This document shows, piece after piece, positions 11,077 to 21,632 of a DNA stretch of 64,000 bases. The notes under the pieces are model-generated. The model searched no databases and was not told the DNA's origin. It saw only the letters and a list, made by a program, of their open reading frames with translations. How positions within the stretch are numbered: position 1 is the stretch's first letter; each line of letters opens with the position of its first letter. The translations under genes were made by a program, and so were the position numbers. Source of the stretch: Perilla frutescens. Lineage: Eukaryota; Streptophyta; Magnoliopsida; Lamiales; Lamiaceae. The stretch lies in NCBI GenBank assembly GCA_026008535.1, contig BRKX01000014.1, positions 2,666,001 to 2,730,000 on the forward strand, written 5' to 3'.

Positions 11077-11934
11077 CCATCCATGTCGGATAGACCTTTG
11101 AGATCCCTTGATACGCGTATGCATACCATCCTTGTTGTTGTATCCAAATTGCAAGGATGCATACAACAAGTCAAACTTTTAAACCCGAGTGGTGCATCGG
11201 AATATGATATTGTATGTTGTCATTATTATATTTGTATTATTTATCTTATTAATTTCTAAAATATTTGATTCATTATGCAGATGATTCGTGCAAAAGAAAT
11301 GCTGAAACTAGACCCAAAATATAAAAAAAGTTTCAAGTTCGATCACGTATAGGACATGATAAAAGATCTGGTGAAATTTGATTGCCAGAAATCACGAGTA
11401 TAAAGACATCCATCTCAACCAAGTACACCGATGTCTGATTCTCCAATATCACCTGATGAATTATCTACATTTAATCTCAATTTAAGTAGTGATGCCAGTG
11501 GTAGTGGACCTTCATCAAAACATCCAATGGGTGCTAAAAAATCTAAAATGAAAAAAAAGAGTGAAGTCTTGTCTATTGTTGTTGAAGAAATTAGAAAAAA
11601 TAGTCAAAAATTTCAACAATTATTTGAGACTTCATCTGCAAAAAAAGACCGCGATGTGGAGATACAATTGAGAAGGATTGAAGCTCAATGGCAAGCTATT
11701 GAAGTAAGAAAATGGGAAGCGAAAAATAAAATTTTAATGCTTGATACAAATACGATTTCTAATCCTGCTAAACGCATGTACTTTGAACAAGAACAAGCAA
11801 AAATCCTGGTGAAAAGGCAGGAACAATCAAGCCAGTCTTCCCTACCAAATAATACTTTCAACTTTGAAAATTATTTAGATGTTCAATTTACCGGAAGACT
11901 TGCATATTTGCACCAGTTGTTGAGAGCTTGAGGA
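11077..11934 (+). pseudogene. PIF/Harbinger ORF1-like (Myb/NAM-associated) remnant
   Basis: The first part reads RPLRSLDTRMHTILVVVSKL then GCIQQVKLLNPSGASEYDIV, the usual N-terminal block of plant proteins often mislabelled as glutathione S-transferase T3-like. An apparent intron (donor near 11210, acceptor ending ttatgcag at 11280) leads to AKEMLKLDPKYKKSFKFDHV, with a stop soon after. A second frame from about 11431 has a Ser-rich linker, a Lys-rich patch (KKSKMKKKSEV) and a charged coiled-coil like the NAM-associated C-terminal domain (residues about 40-130 of that frame). The frame then runs into the hairpin repeat at 11885. Stops break it, so it is a transposon-derived relic. Confidence 0.7.
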
Positions 11935-12056
11935 TATGCACGTCTTCCGGTAAATTAAACATCTAAATAATTTACCAGAAGACTTGCATATTTGCACCAG
12001 TTGTTGAGAGTTTGAGGATATGCAAGTCTTCCAGTAAATTAAACATCTAAATAATT
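11885..12056. repeat. Two tandem hairpins, 84-bp period
   Basis: Hairpin 1 (11885-11956) pairs aatttaccggaagacttgca with atatgcacgtcttccggtaa over 23 bases with one mismatch and a loop of about 26. Hairpin 2 (11969-12040) pairs 21 of 23. The two are near copies, separated by aaacatctaaat, and a third partial start (ataattaccgg) follows. The left arm of hairpin 1 also encodes the last codons of the relic before it. Confidence 0.8.
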
Positions 12057-12099
12057 ACCGGTAAGTTTTTCTAATCCCTCAATTTACCAGTTGTTAATT

Positions 12100-12932
12100 G
12101 GAGGTTCCAATTGGTGGTAAATCCCACAGATGTGCATGGTGCACAATGCAGGATAAGAAGTGTCCAGATAAGTGCAATTTTAGGATGGTTTTTCCATGTT
12201 CCATCAAGTCACAAGTGTATGTGGTTGATAAAGTGTTGGGTCGACTAATCTTAACTCAATTCATGAAGAATGCAGGGAACCATGCAACAGCTTGGCAAAG
12301 CTTATGTTGGAAAATTAGGGCCTGGATGGACTATCTTGTCGATGGACCACTTGTGTTGTATCGTGCCAAACAAAGGGGAACACAAACTCTTGATTCGACT
12401 TTGCTTGAGCTTGGGATGTCATCACAACCTGTTGATTCAACTTTGATGGAGCTTGGGATGTCATCACCATCAACCAAAGGGACACAACCGACTTTGCTTG
12501 AGCTTGGGATGCCATCAATCGACGGGACAAAAGTCGTTGAAGATAACCAGACAGATCCTTCCAATCAAAAAGAAATTATGGAGCAGCTTGATCCCGTTGA
12601 GTCAACTTTGCTTGAGCTTGGGATGCCATCATCATCAGTCAAAGAGACACTACATGTTGATTTAACTTTGATTGAGCATGAGATAAACAGCAGTCAAAGG
12701 GACAAAAGTCGCTGAAGGCAGTCACCCAAATCCTTCCAGGTGAAAAGAAACTATGGATCAGCTTGATAAGGTGATGCAAGTCCTCGGTTCCCGTATTTCT
12801 GTGATGGAGAAATCGTTGATGACAACGAGATCTTATATGTTGGGGATAGACCAGAAGGCAGAGGTGATTAAGGGCTGCTACTCTTCTGCACAAGGGTTAC
12901 TAGCTTTGTTAAAGTCCTTCAATGATGAGTAA
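12100..12932 (+). pseudogene. LOB-domain-like gene, copy A (5'-truncated, frameshifted)
   Basis: Most complete of four copies. A frame from 12098 shows CAWCTMQDKKCPDKC at residues 12-26, which is the CX2CX6CX3C cysteine motif of LOB-domain (LBD) DNA-binding proteins, followed by NFRMVFP, VYVVDKVLG (LBDs usually have VHKVFG) and AWQSLCWKIRAWMDY, which resembles the LBD block before DPVYGCVG. The C-terminal half has five copies of (D)STLLELGMSS-like repeats, residues about 98-195. The frame stops at 12715, but a shifted frame 12753-12932 continues with a helical tail (MDQLDKVMQVLGSRISVMEK to LLALLKSFNDE). The first exon and the splice acceptor seen in the other copies are missing. The LBD assignment is inference from motifs; overall similarity to known LBDs is low. 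Confidence 0.6.
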
Positions 12933-13321
12933 TTTGTATTTCACTTTTACATAATACCCTCAGCGAGTCTATCAAGAATTGCCAATTTACAATTTTAAAA
13001 CTCCAAATGTTTGAAATCATCATATGGTACAAATTTTATGATATGGTTTCAAACATTTGGAGTTTTAAAAATGTAAGTTGGCAATTCTTGATAGACTGGC
13101 TGAGAGTATTATGTAAAAATGAAATACATATTACTCATTATCGAAGGATTTTAACAGAGTTAGTAACCCTTGTGCAGAAGAGTAGTAGCATTTAATCTCC
13201 TCTGCCTCCTGGCCTATCCCCAACATATAAGATATTGGTGTTGTCAACAATTTCTCCATCACAGAAATATAGGAACCGATGACTTGCATCACCTTATCAA
13301 GCTGATTTCATAGTTTCTTTT
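12746..13321. repeat. Long palindrome joining copies A and B tail to tail
   Basis: Arms of about 270 bp (12746-13020 and 13048-13321) are inverted copies of the gene 3' end. Both keep ctgtgatggagaaat, cttctgcacaagggttacta and ctatcaagaattgccaa. The centre at about 13033 is catatggtacaaattttatg. The right arm carries extra substitutions and is cut by the retrotransposon at 13322. Confidence 0.88.
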
Positions 13322-14158
13322 TGTAGCGACCCGATTTATTTTTAAATTGCTACGTTCTTTTCCTAAAAATATTTTACTCATTTATTTTTTTATATGTGAT
13401 ATTAATTGATTAAGTCTAATAAGTCGTGCCTAGGTAATATATAAAATTTTCTAAGCATGAATTTATTTTTTATTACGATTATTTCATTTCATGAGCATGC
13501 ATTTAATTTATGATAAATTTTTCATGCATGGTGATAAGTCCAATTTTATTAATTTAGAAGCCCAAATACTTTAAATTCAAAATCTAATAGAAAGAAAGCC
13601 CAAATCTTTATTTTTTTTTATTATTATTTCTTTTCTTTTCCTCCAAGCTGAATATAACTGTGAGAGAGAATCCTTATTCGATCAAACTCCTCTATGAAAC
13701 CCTAACCATACTAGTATATATAGAGGTCTCAACCTTTCACTTTTCTCACCCCAAAAATAAAAGAGAACCGAAGAGCAAAGGTGTTCGCAATTTCTTTTTC
13801 TTTAAAGAATTTCTGTCAAGCTAGAGGTATGAATATCCTTCTTGTCCATTTTTTTTCTTTTCTGCATATGCATGGCATTTGGGTTTCAAGAAGGTGAGGA
13901 ATAAATGGAGAGCCATGTTGTTGGGTTTTACATGAAAAAGAATAGATGGAGATGAAGGGTTGTCTCGATGTTTCTCGTAGATGTAGCAGAGAGAGGAATG
14001 ATTTTTTTTTTATTTGGTTAAATTCTATTTGATGTTGCAGTGGGCTTTTAGTAGTTAAAGGAGTTTGGATTTAGATTTAAGTAATAAAAAAAAGTGTTGG
14101 GCCGTGTCACATGCTTTAATAATTAATTATTAACCACCAAAAAGTTTGTCTCTTTTGT

Positions 14159-14211
<53 letters not shown>

Positions 14212-14244
14212 CTTTGTGTGTGATTGGGCTTTGTGTGTGATTGG

Positions 14245-14305
<61 letters not shown>

Positions 14306-14345
14306 TGTACGTTAATATATATATATATATATATAATATGTATAT
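13322..14345 (+). repeat. 5' LTR, 3'-truncated
   Basis: Matches 14703 onward closely (TGTAGCGACC, tttttaaattgctacgttct, ggcttttagtagttaaagga). About the last 45% of the LTR, the primer binding site, gag and nearly all pol are missing. It ends in AT and TG microsatellites (14160-14335). Confidence 0.85.
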
Positions 14346-14346
14346 G

Positions 14347-14668
14347 TTTGAGAGATTGGCATACCGACTTGCTTTACGATCAAGTTTGACCTTGATACAC
14401 AATGTTTTCCATATTTCGTATTTAAGAAGATATATTCACGATTCGGGCAATATTATGAATTATGCCGAGTTAAGGTTAAATAAGGATTTGACTTATGAGG
14501 AATACCCGATAGTTGTGCTGGATAGGAAAATTCACATGCTAAGGAATAGAGATCAAAACGCCATTGCTTAAGATACAGTGGAGTAGACACAATATAGATG
14601 AAGCTACCTGGGAAAAAGAAGAGGAAATTGTGTCTAGATACCCGCAATTTCTAGGCTCAAGTAAGTAA
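14347..14668 (+). pseudogene. Gypsy pol C-terminus with chromodomain-like end
   Basis: Reads FERLAYRLALRSSLTLIHNV, then FHISYLRRYIHDSGN and LTYEEYPIVVLDRK, the usual segment after the integrase core. A stop follows NAIA. In a shifted frame it continues KIQWSRHNIDEATWEKEEEI and VSRYPQFL, which is the chromodomain-like tail of chromoviruses, and stops at 14666-14668. No catalytic domain is left. Confidence 0.88.
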
Positions 14669-14702
14669 TTTCGAGGACGAAATTTTTTTAAGTAGGGAGG
14701 AA

Positions 14703-16548
14703 TGTAGCGACCCAATTTATTTTTAAATTGCTACGTTCTTTTCCTAAAAATATTTTACTCATTTATTTTTTTTATATGTGATATTAATTAATTAAGTCTA
14801 ATAAGTCGCGCCTAGGTAATATATAAAATTTTCTAAGCATGAATTTATTTTAGATTACGATTATTTTATATCATGAGCATGCATTTAATTTATGATAAAT
14901 TTTTCATGCATGGTGATAAGCTCAATTTTATTAATTTAGAAGCTCAAATACTTTAAATTCAAAATTCAATAGAAAGAAGCCCAAATCTTTATTATTATTT
15001 CTTTTTTCTCCTCCAAACAGAAGATAACCGTGAAAGAAAATCCTTGTTCGATCAAACTCCTCTATAAAATCCTAACCATACTAGTATATATAGAGGTCTC
15101 AACATTTCACTTTTCTCACCCCAAAAATAAAAAAGAACCGAAGAGCAAAGTTGTTCACATTTTTTTTTCTTTAAAGAGTTTATTGTCAAGCTAGGGTATG
15201 AATTTCCTTCTTGTCCGTTTTTTTTTTCTTTTCTGCATATGCATGGCACTTGGGTTTCAAGAAGGTGAGGAAGAAATGGAGAGCCATGCTGCTAGATTTT
15301 ACGTGAAAAAGAATAGATGGAGATGAAGGATTGTCTCGATGTTTCTCGTAGATGTAGCAGAGAGATAGAGGAATGATTTTTTTATTTGGTTAAATTCTAT
15401 TTGATATTGCAGTGGGCTTTTAGTAGTTAAAGGAGTTTGGGCTTAGATTTAAGTAATAAAAAAAAGTGTTGGGCCGAGTCACATGCTTTAACAATTAATT
15501 ATTAATCACCAAAAAGTGTCTCTTTTGTCTCTCTCTATATAAATATTTTGGCTTTGTGTGATTGGTCATGATACGTTTATAATGGGGACTAGGTATTCTC
15601 GTGAGAACTATAAACCATGCTTATTTAATATGATTTTGTAGCTTATCTTGTTGTAGCACTAAAATACAACAAGATAAGCTATAAATTTTTTTAAAAAAAT
15701 TAGCACTAAAATACAATAAAATAAGCTATAAAATTGCACTAAATAAGCATGATTTATAGTTCTCACGCGAATACCTAGTTCTCATTTGAACCAAATCATA
15801 TATATATATATATGTATGTATGTGTTTGAGAGATATATAATATATGTATGAACGTATAACATGTGTATGTGGTTGCGTGTATATATATATATATTATATT
15901 TTATATATATGTATGTATGTATTGTTTTTCGCATGCATCGTAGATTAATCTCATGCATAGTTTTATTACATCATTGTTATGCACTGTATTAATTTTAGAT
16001 AAATAATTTATAGGAAGCTCGCATGACTTAATTGATTTATATCCGAGTCAAGGTGAAGGTTGGGTACGATTTTACATTGAATTTGTCTCTATTATCCTCT
16101 CTATATTTTATTATCGAATTATGTGATGAGACAACATAGCATGGGCCTTCGGGTTGAATACGACATAGCCTATGAGCTATACAGCAAGGGCCGACGGGCT
16201 ATTTAGTTTGGTCTACGGACTGAACATCATTTTATTCGCATTTTCTCGTTTAATTTTATATAGCCTGGATAATTGGACACTTCCCACTGAGTTTAAAAGT
16301 ACTCACCCAAAAACTTTACTTTTTAGATGAAGGCTCAGGTGATGCTTAGCGGGTTAAGATGCGATGGTGGTGGTCATAGTCCCGTGATAAATAAAGTTCT
16401 TGATGAAATTCAGTTTAATTTTTATTATGATTTTTCCGCTGTAGTTTGAAATCTTGGTATTTCTTCGGATTGGGATATTTATTTATTTTAATAAATGGCA
16501 AGTTTAACGTTTCACTTTTATTGAAAATAAAAAAAATTGGGGCGTTAC
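14703..16548 (+). repeat. 3' LTR of the gypsy element
   Basis: Starts TGTAGCGACCC directly after a purine tract. Its last base, completing GTTACA, is displaced to 18829 by the nested LTR. It includes the MITE 15592-15785 and AT tracts near 15799 and 15880. Confidence 0.85.
15592..15785. mobile_element. 194-bp foldback MITE inside the 3' LTR
   Basis: The ends pair: ATGGGGACTAGGTATTCTCG against the complement of cgcgaatacctagttctcat, extending over more than 40 bp (gagaactataaaccatgctt is also in both arms). The matching part of the 5' LTR lacks it, so it inserted after the LTR pair formed. Confidence 0.75.
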
Positions 16549-17120
16549 TGTAACACCCCAGTAAAATATAGTATTATTTTATAGCTAGAAATTTCATGAA
16601 ATTAGAGTCCAAATTATTTTGGCTAGTTAATTATGGGCTTAGAGATTCAATAAGATTAAGAAGTTTCGACCTTAGTTGAGTTTTTTACTTAATATTAGAA
16701 TACATATTATTAAAATAGAGATTAATGGGATCGTCTTGGTACCAAGATCATTTAAATTGAACTATATTTAGTCTTCCAATGAAATTTATTTCATTTGATA
16801 ATTTGAACCCTGGAATTTTATTCTATCCCAATTGATCCAATTATTTTCGAACCAACTCAAATTTATCTCCAATTAATCATGTAATTAAATGTATATATAT
16901 CATATCATATAGATATACGTAAGTAAGTGGAATCATTTTGTTATATCAAAGAAAACATCTAACTATAATCAATCATATTAGGAAATGATTAGTAACAATT
17001 AAAACCTTGTCTAATTAAATTTCCCCGCCAATACGTGTTCGCCGTGTGGAATTGATTGAGGATATCTAAGTATGGATAACATTTATGTGTGTTTATCAAT
17101 AGTTAGATAGGTTTGATGAG

Positions 17121-17167
<47 letters not shown>

Positions 17168-18823
17168 CTTGCCTAGTCATAAATATAGGGTACTTAGGCA
17201 TACGTGTAGAATAGAAATATATATACATATATATATTGGGAATTAGAAGTAAGATGAGTGAAATAAAAAGAAAAAAAATGAAAGAAAAAAATCAGAAGCA
17301 TAATTGGAAAAAAAATTAAAGGAAGAAATTGGAAGAAAAATTAAGGTGAGATTTTTAGCACCGGAATCTTCTTTCGATTTAATTTTCGGTTGATTTAGCT
17401 ATACAAGTTTTAAAATTTTTATGTCATTGTAACTTCGTGTTATAAGTTATATCTCTATTATTTCCAAATTTATAGTCTAATATTATTTGATATATCAATA
17501 CTCAGATTTTGCCCATAATATATTAAATGAATCCAACTTCTAAATTCATATTTTCTCAGTTCTAGTTTGGTACTTGGGAATTAAATTAGGATTTTTAGAA
17601 AAGATAATTTAATCATAAGTAAGATATTGAAATTAAATTTTACTTCTATATGTTAAATCAAGCTTCATAATTATTGAGTTAAGTTTGATACATATTTATC
17701 CCTATTCAATTATATTTCTGAAGTCCGATAAATTCTCAAATAAAATCACTAATTTGATTCAATCCGTCAAATGCGCATTATTCGCCCATTTGACTCCATT
17801 TTAATTCCAACGATCCCAAGGCATAGGAAATCCTTATTTAAGTTATTTAGGATCTAAGTTATTATCTTTATTGACCTATTTGAGGATTTTAAGTTAGAAT
17901 TTTAATTTTGATAGGTCGAGACGAGCTGAAAGCATAGTAGCATTTCACGCATAATTGCACTGTTTATTGAGATCATCCAGGTGGGTTTTTCTATAACTCA
18001 CAACTATATTTTTAAATTCGTCCATGAAAAGCATGTTAAATGTTTTAATAACATTGTTTACATAATGATTGGATGTTATGAGACTTCATGCATAGAGAAA
18101 TTCCGACTTACAAGCATAGACGGTTTACTTTGTGACTAAATGTCTAGATAAGTAACCGTAAAGTATCATGTGATCACATTTGGTCTCTCATCCAATGAAG
18201 AAGAGTAAACTATGTTATAAAGTATGTTTATGATTGATTTTTAAGCATGAAAATATGACTTGGACGAATATTAATGCCCACTGAGTGTTTTCTGGCACTC
18301 AACCCAAATATTTTCAAATATTTTCAGGTCCTGGAGATCGAGCGGGTTGACGACGTGTTGTTGGTTTGGGTTTTGATGGTTGACCCTTATGTGCTTTTTG
18401 CTTAAAATCATCTTTAAATTATGTTCGTATGTTAAATATTAAATGCTTCTGTTGATACTCTGCAGAATTTTAAGTTTGAAAGTTATTGACCCTAGTGGTC
18501 AATTTTTGATTGTATATATAAATATTTTGAATGTATATAAGGGTTGACCGTGAAGTTTTTGAATGTGTGGCCTGTTTGGTTATATCTATTGCTTGTTGAC
18601 AGGTCATAATTTGGTTATGTGTGAGTCAGTGATTTTGAAAAGCTTTGTTGAAAGTTGACTTCAAGAACGCCTGAGTGCGAGTTTGAACATTTTAAAGTCG
18701 AGGTGTTGTCCGTTTATAAATTATTAACAAAGTTAAATCTAATTTTTATAAAAGTATTTATTACGTAAGCATGAACGTATGTTTTTGGTGACGTTTTGGT
18801 CCTAGTGGGTCTGGGGCGTTACA
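16549..18823 (+). mobile_element. Solo LTR of a Ty3/gypsy element, 2275 bp
   Basis: Starts TGTAACACCCCAG and ends GGGGCGTTACA, flanked by the direct repeat GTTAC (16544-16548 and 18824-18828). It has no internal region and its interior does not match the host LTR, so it is a different family that left one LTR by recombination. It contains an (AT)n tract at 17123-17165. No coding frame. Confidence 0.85.
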
Positions 18824-18829
18824 GTTACA

Positions 18830-19480
18830 CTTTTTGAATGGAAGGATTTGGGTGATTGCCTTCAGCGACTTTTGTCCCTTTACTGATGTTATCTCAAGCT
18901 CAAGTAAAGTTGAATCAATAGGTAGTGTCTCTTTGATTGGTGATGATGACATCCCAAGCTCAAGCAAAGTCAACTCAACGGGATCAAGCTGCTCCATATT
19001 TTTCTTTCGATTAGAAAGATCCGTCTGGTTGTCTTCAACGACTTTTGTCTCGTCGATTGATGAAGCAAAGTCGGTTATGTCATTTTGGCTGATGGTGATG
19101 ACATCCCAAGTTCCAGCAAAGTTGAATCAACAGGTTGTGATGACATCCCAAGCTCAAACAAAGTCGAATCAAGAGGTTGTGTTCCCCTTTATTTGGCACG
19201 ATACAATAGTCCACCAGCAGGATAGTCCATCCAGGCCCTAATTTCCCAACATAAGCTTTGCCAAGCTATTGCATGGTTCCCTGCATTCTTCATAAATTGA
19301 GTTAAGATTGGTCGACCCAACACTTGATGAACCACATACACTTGTGACTTGATGGAACGTGGAAAAACCATCCTAAAATTACAGTTATCTGGACACTTCT
19401 TATCCTGCTCCGTGCACCACGCATATCTGTAGGATTTACCACCAATTGGAACCTGTAGAGGTTTGAGGATAGAGGATATC
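18830..19480 (-). pseudogene. LOB-domain-like gene, copy B (split by the retrotransposon)
   Basis: Minus-strand copy of the family. It starts after a clear acceptor (ctgttttgttcag) at 19481 with DILSSILKPLQ-like codons, then VPIGGKSYRYAWCTEQDKKC. The first Cys of the LOB-type motif is Tyr here, while the other three remain. It continues VYVVHQVLGRPILTQFMKNA and SLCWEIRAWMDYPAG. Frameshifts follow between about 19190 and 18997, then MEQLDPVELTLLELGMSSS. Its 3' end lies on the far side of the gypsy element at 13048-13321. A removed or broken upstream exon is implied by the acceptor. Confidence 0.6.
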
Positions 19481-20472
19481 CTGAACAAAACAGAAAATTT
19501 GTTTAGAAAATTGGGCCTTTCACCTTGCTGCTATCCCATTGTTACTTTGTAAAGAAAAGCACAATAATGATGGTCTAAGTTTTGAGTTTGTGTCATCTAT
19601 AACAATAGAGGTTAAAGTGGGTAGCACACGTACATGGGTGCATGTTTGGAGTGGGGACGGTACTTAGGGAATGTGCTTTGTGGGGGTAGGGTTGTGCTTG
19701 CAAGAGGGTTTCGTTCTTTTTATTGTGTATTATGATTTGATGTTGACTATTCAAATGCTTGCAAATGGTGAAGAAAGTGAACGGTATACGGAGACCGTAC
19801 CTCTTGATGAAGTGGTAAAATCAAGTTTTGTTATTGATTTTCTAGATATGTATAGAAATGCAAATGTAGTTGCACATGCGTTGGTACATTTTGGTGCTGG
19901 AAGTGGTGATTTTGCATTTGGAACAAGAATTATACTCTCTAGTTAAGGGAGGTAGTTAATTAATAAAAAAATCCTTAGAAAAAATAAAATTTGTGTTAAT
20001 GAATTTATAAAACCATTAGAAAATAATTAAGTCAAGTTCAAAAATTTATTTTCTTAGCTCAGTTGATGAGGAAGAGAGTTTTTTACCACGACAATTTCTT
20101 ATGGTTTCCAATTGATTTTTTTTTTTCTGGCAAACATTATGTTGCGCAGATTTTGGATAATTTTTTTTTTTTAAATCATGAGTGGGACTATAGATGAGCT
20201 TTATTTTATTTTGTTAGGATTTTTAAGTGATGAGATTATAAGGACAAAAATATCTAAGTAATTAATAATTTTATTTTATTAAATTACGGGGCTATAAAAA
20301 ACAGAAGCTAGATGTAAATAGAATTACTCTCGATCAAATTAAACTTTTATAACTTACAAATCACGTGAAACTATACGCCTCAACCAATAAAAATAATAAA
20401 AAATTTAAATAACAACAATGTCATGATAAGTAGCATCAAAATGTGCAATAGCATGGGCCTCCATATTATTTT
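19168..20472. repeat. Direct duplication, left unit
   Basis: Matches 20847-22172 base for base over most of its length (about 95% by eye), from the middle of LOB-like copy B through the RNase H-like relic to cctccatattatt. Confidence 0.85.
19671..19946 (+). pseudogene. RVT_3/RNase H-like relic, copy 1
   Basis: An open frame of 91 codons whose end reads FLDMYRNANVVAHALVHFGA, the typical R-x-x-N-x-V-A-H-x-L-A pattern that closes LINE-derived RNase H (RVT_3) domains in plants. The preceding part only loosely fits. No RT domain is nearby. It starts with an ATG, but expression as a gene is doubtful. Confidence 0.5.
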
Positions 20473-20498
20473 CTAAACAAATTTTTTGTTTTGTTCAG

Positions 20499-20834
20499 GA
20501 TATCCTCAAACCTCTACAACCTGCACAGGTTCCAATTGGTGGTAAATCCTACGGATGTGTGTGGTGCATGGTGCAGGGTGAGAAGTGTCCAGATAACTAC
20601 AATTTTAGGACGGTTTTTCCACGTTCCATCAAGTCAGAAGTGTATGTGGTTCATAAAGTGTTGGGTCGACCGTCGACCAATCTTAACTCAATTTATGAAA
20701 AATGCAGGGAACCATGCAACAATTTGGCAAAACTTATGTTGGGAAATTAGAGCCTGGATGGACTATCCTGCTGGACATTTGTGTTGTATCGTGCCAAATA
20801 AAGGGGAACACAACCTCTTGATTCGATTGGAATG
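20499..20834 (+). pseudogene. LOB-domain-like gene, copy C (truncated)
   Basis: The acceptor ttttgttcag at 20489-20498 precedes DILKPLQPAQVPIGGKSYGC. The cysteine motif is VWCMVQGEKCPDNY, with the fourth Cys changed to Tyr. A 4-base duplication near 20665 (gaccgtcgacc) shifts the frame. The copy stops before the LELGM repeats. Confidence 0.6.
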
Positions 20835-20846
20835 ATCTGTCTGGTA

Positions 20847-21164
20847 TTCAAGAGGTTGTGTTCCGCTTTGTTTGGCACGATACAACACAAGTGGTCCACC
20901 AGCAGGATAGTCCATCCGGGCCCTAATTTCCCAACATAAGCTTTGTCAAGCTGTTGCATGGTTCCTACATTCTTCATGAATTGAGTTAAGATTGGTTGAC
21001 CCAACACTTTATGAACCAGATACACTTGTGACTTGATGGAACGTAGAAAAACCATCATAAAATTGCAGTTATCTGGACACTTCTTATCCTGCTCTGTGCA
21101 CCACGCATATCTGTAGGATTTACCACCAATTGGAACCTGTAGAGGTTTGAGGATAGAGGATATC
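20847..21164 (-). pseudogene. LOB-domain-like gene, copy D (truncated)
   Basis: Minus-strand partner of copy C. Acceptor at 21165-21174, then ILKPLQVPIGGKSYRYAWCT, EQDKKCPDNC and VYLVHKVLGQPILTQFMKN. As in copy B the first motif Cys is Tyr, consistent with D being a duplicate of B. A single-base loss near 20955 breaks the NHATAWQ block. Confidence 0.6.
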
Positions 21165-21356
21165 CTGAACAAAATAGAAAATTTGTTTAGAAAATTGGGC
21201 CTTTCACCTTGCTGCTATCCCATTGTTACTTTGTAAAGAAAAGCACAATAATGATGGTCTAAGTTTTGAGTTTGTGTCATCTATATAACAATAGAGGTTA
21301 AAGTGGGTAGCACACGTACATGGGTGCATGTTTGGAGTGGGGGCGGTACTTAGGGA

Positions 21357-21632
21357 ATGTGCTTTGTGGGGGTAGGGTTGTGCTTGCAAGAGGGTTTCGT
21401 TCTTTTTATTGTGTATTATGATTTGATGTTGACTATTCAAATGCTTGCAAATGGTGAAGAAAGTGAACAGTATACGGAGACCGTACCTCTTGATGAAGTG
21501 GTAAAATCAAATTTTGTTATTGATTTTCTAGATATGTATAGAAATGCAAATGTAGTTGCACATGCGTTGGTACATTTTGGTGTTGGAAGTGGTGATTTTG
21601 TATTTGGAACAAGGATTATACCCTCTAGTTAA
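21357..21632 (+). pseudogene. RVT_3/RNase H-like relic, copy 2
   Basis: Same frame as 19671-19946 with five or so amino-acid changes and no frameshift, so the pair diverged recently. Same assignment and same doubts. Confidence 0.5.

Larger units (their letters stand above)
13322..18829 (+). mobile_element. Deleted Ty3/gypsy chromovirus-type element carrying a nested solo LTR
   Basis: Begins TGTAGCGACCC and ends GTTACA, and is flanked by the 5-bp target duplication CTTTT (13317-13321 and 18830-18834). Contents in order: truncated 5' LTR (13322 to about 14345), a pol C-terminal remnant (14347-14668), a purine tract (about 14690-14702) and a 3' LTR (14703-16548 plus base 18829). The 3' LTR is interrupted by a MITE and, one base from its end, by a solo LTR. 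Taking the element out rejoins the antisense LOB-like copy B. Confidence 0.88.
20472..21196. repeat. Palindrome of LOB-like copies C and D
   Basis: Arms of about 345 bp meet at about 20840. Each arm runs from intron sequence (ttctaaacaaatttt) through the acceptor into the cysteine-motif exon and ends at cctcttgattcg or its complement caagaggttgtg. The spacer attggaatgatctgtctggt is itself the complement of an inner segment of the gene, so both copies lost their LELGM repeats. Confidence 0.85.

Noticed and set aside
14130..14571. Frames rich in Tyr-Ile repeats on both strands
   Set aside because: Translations of (AT)n and (TG)n microsatellites; only the end of the plus frame is real gypsy pol.
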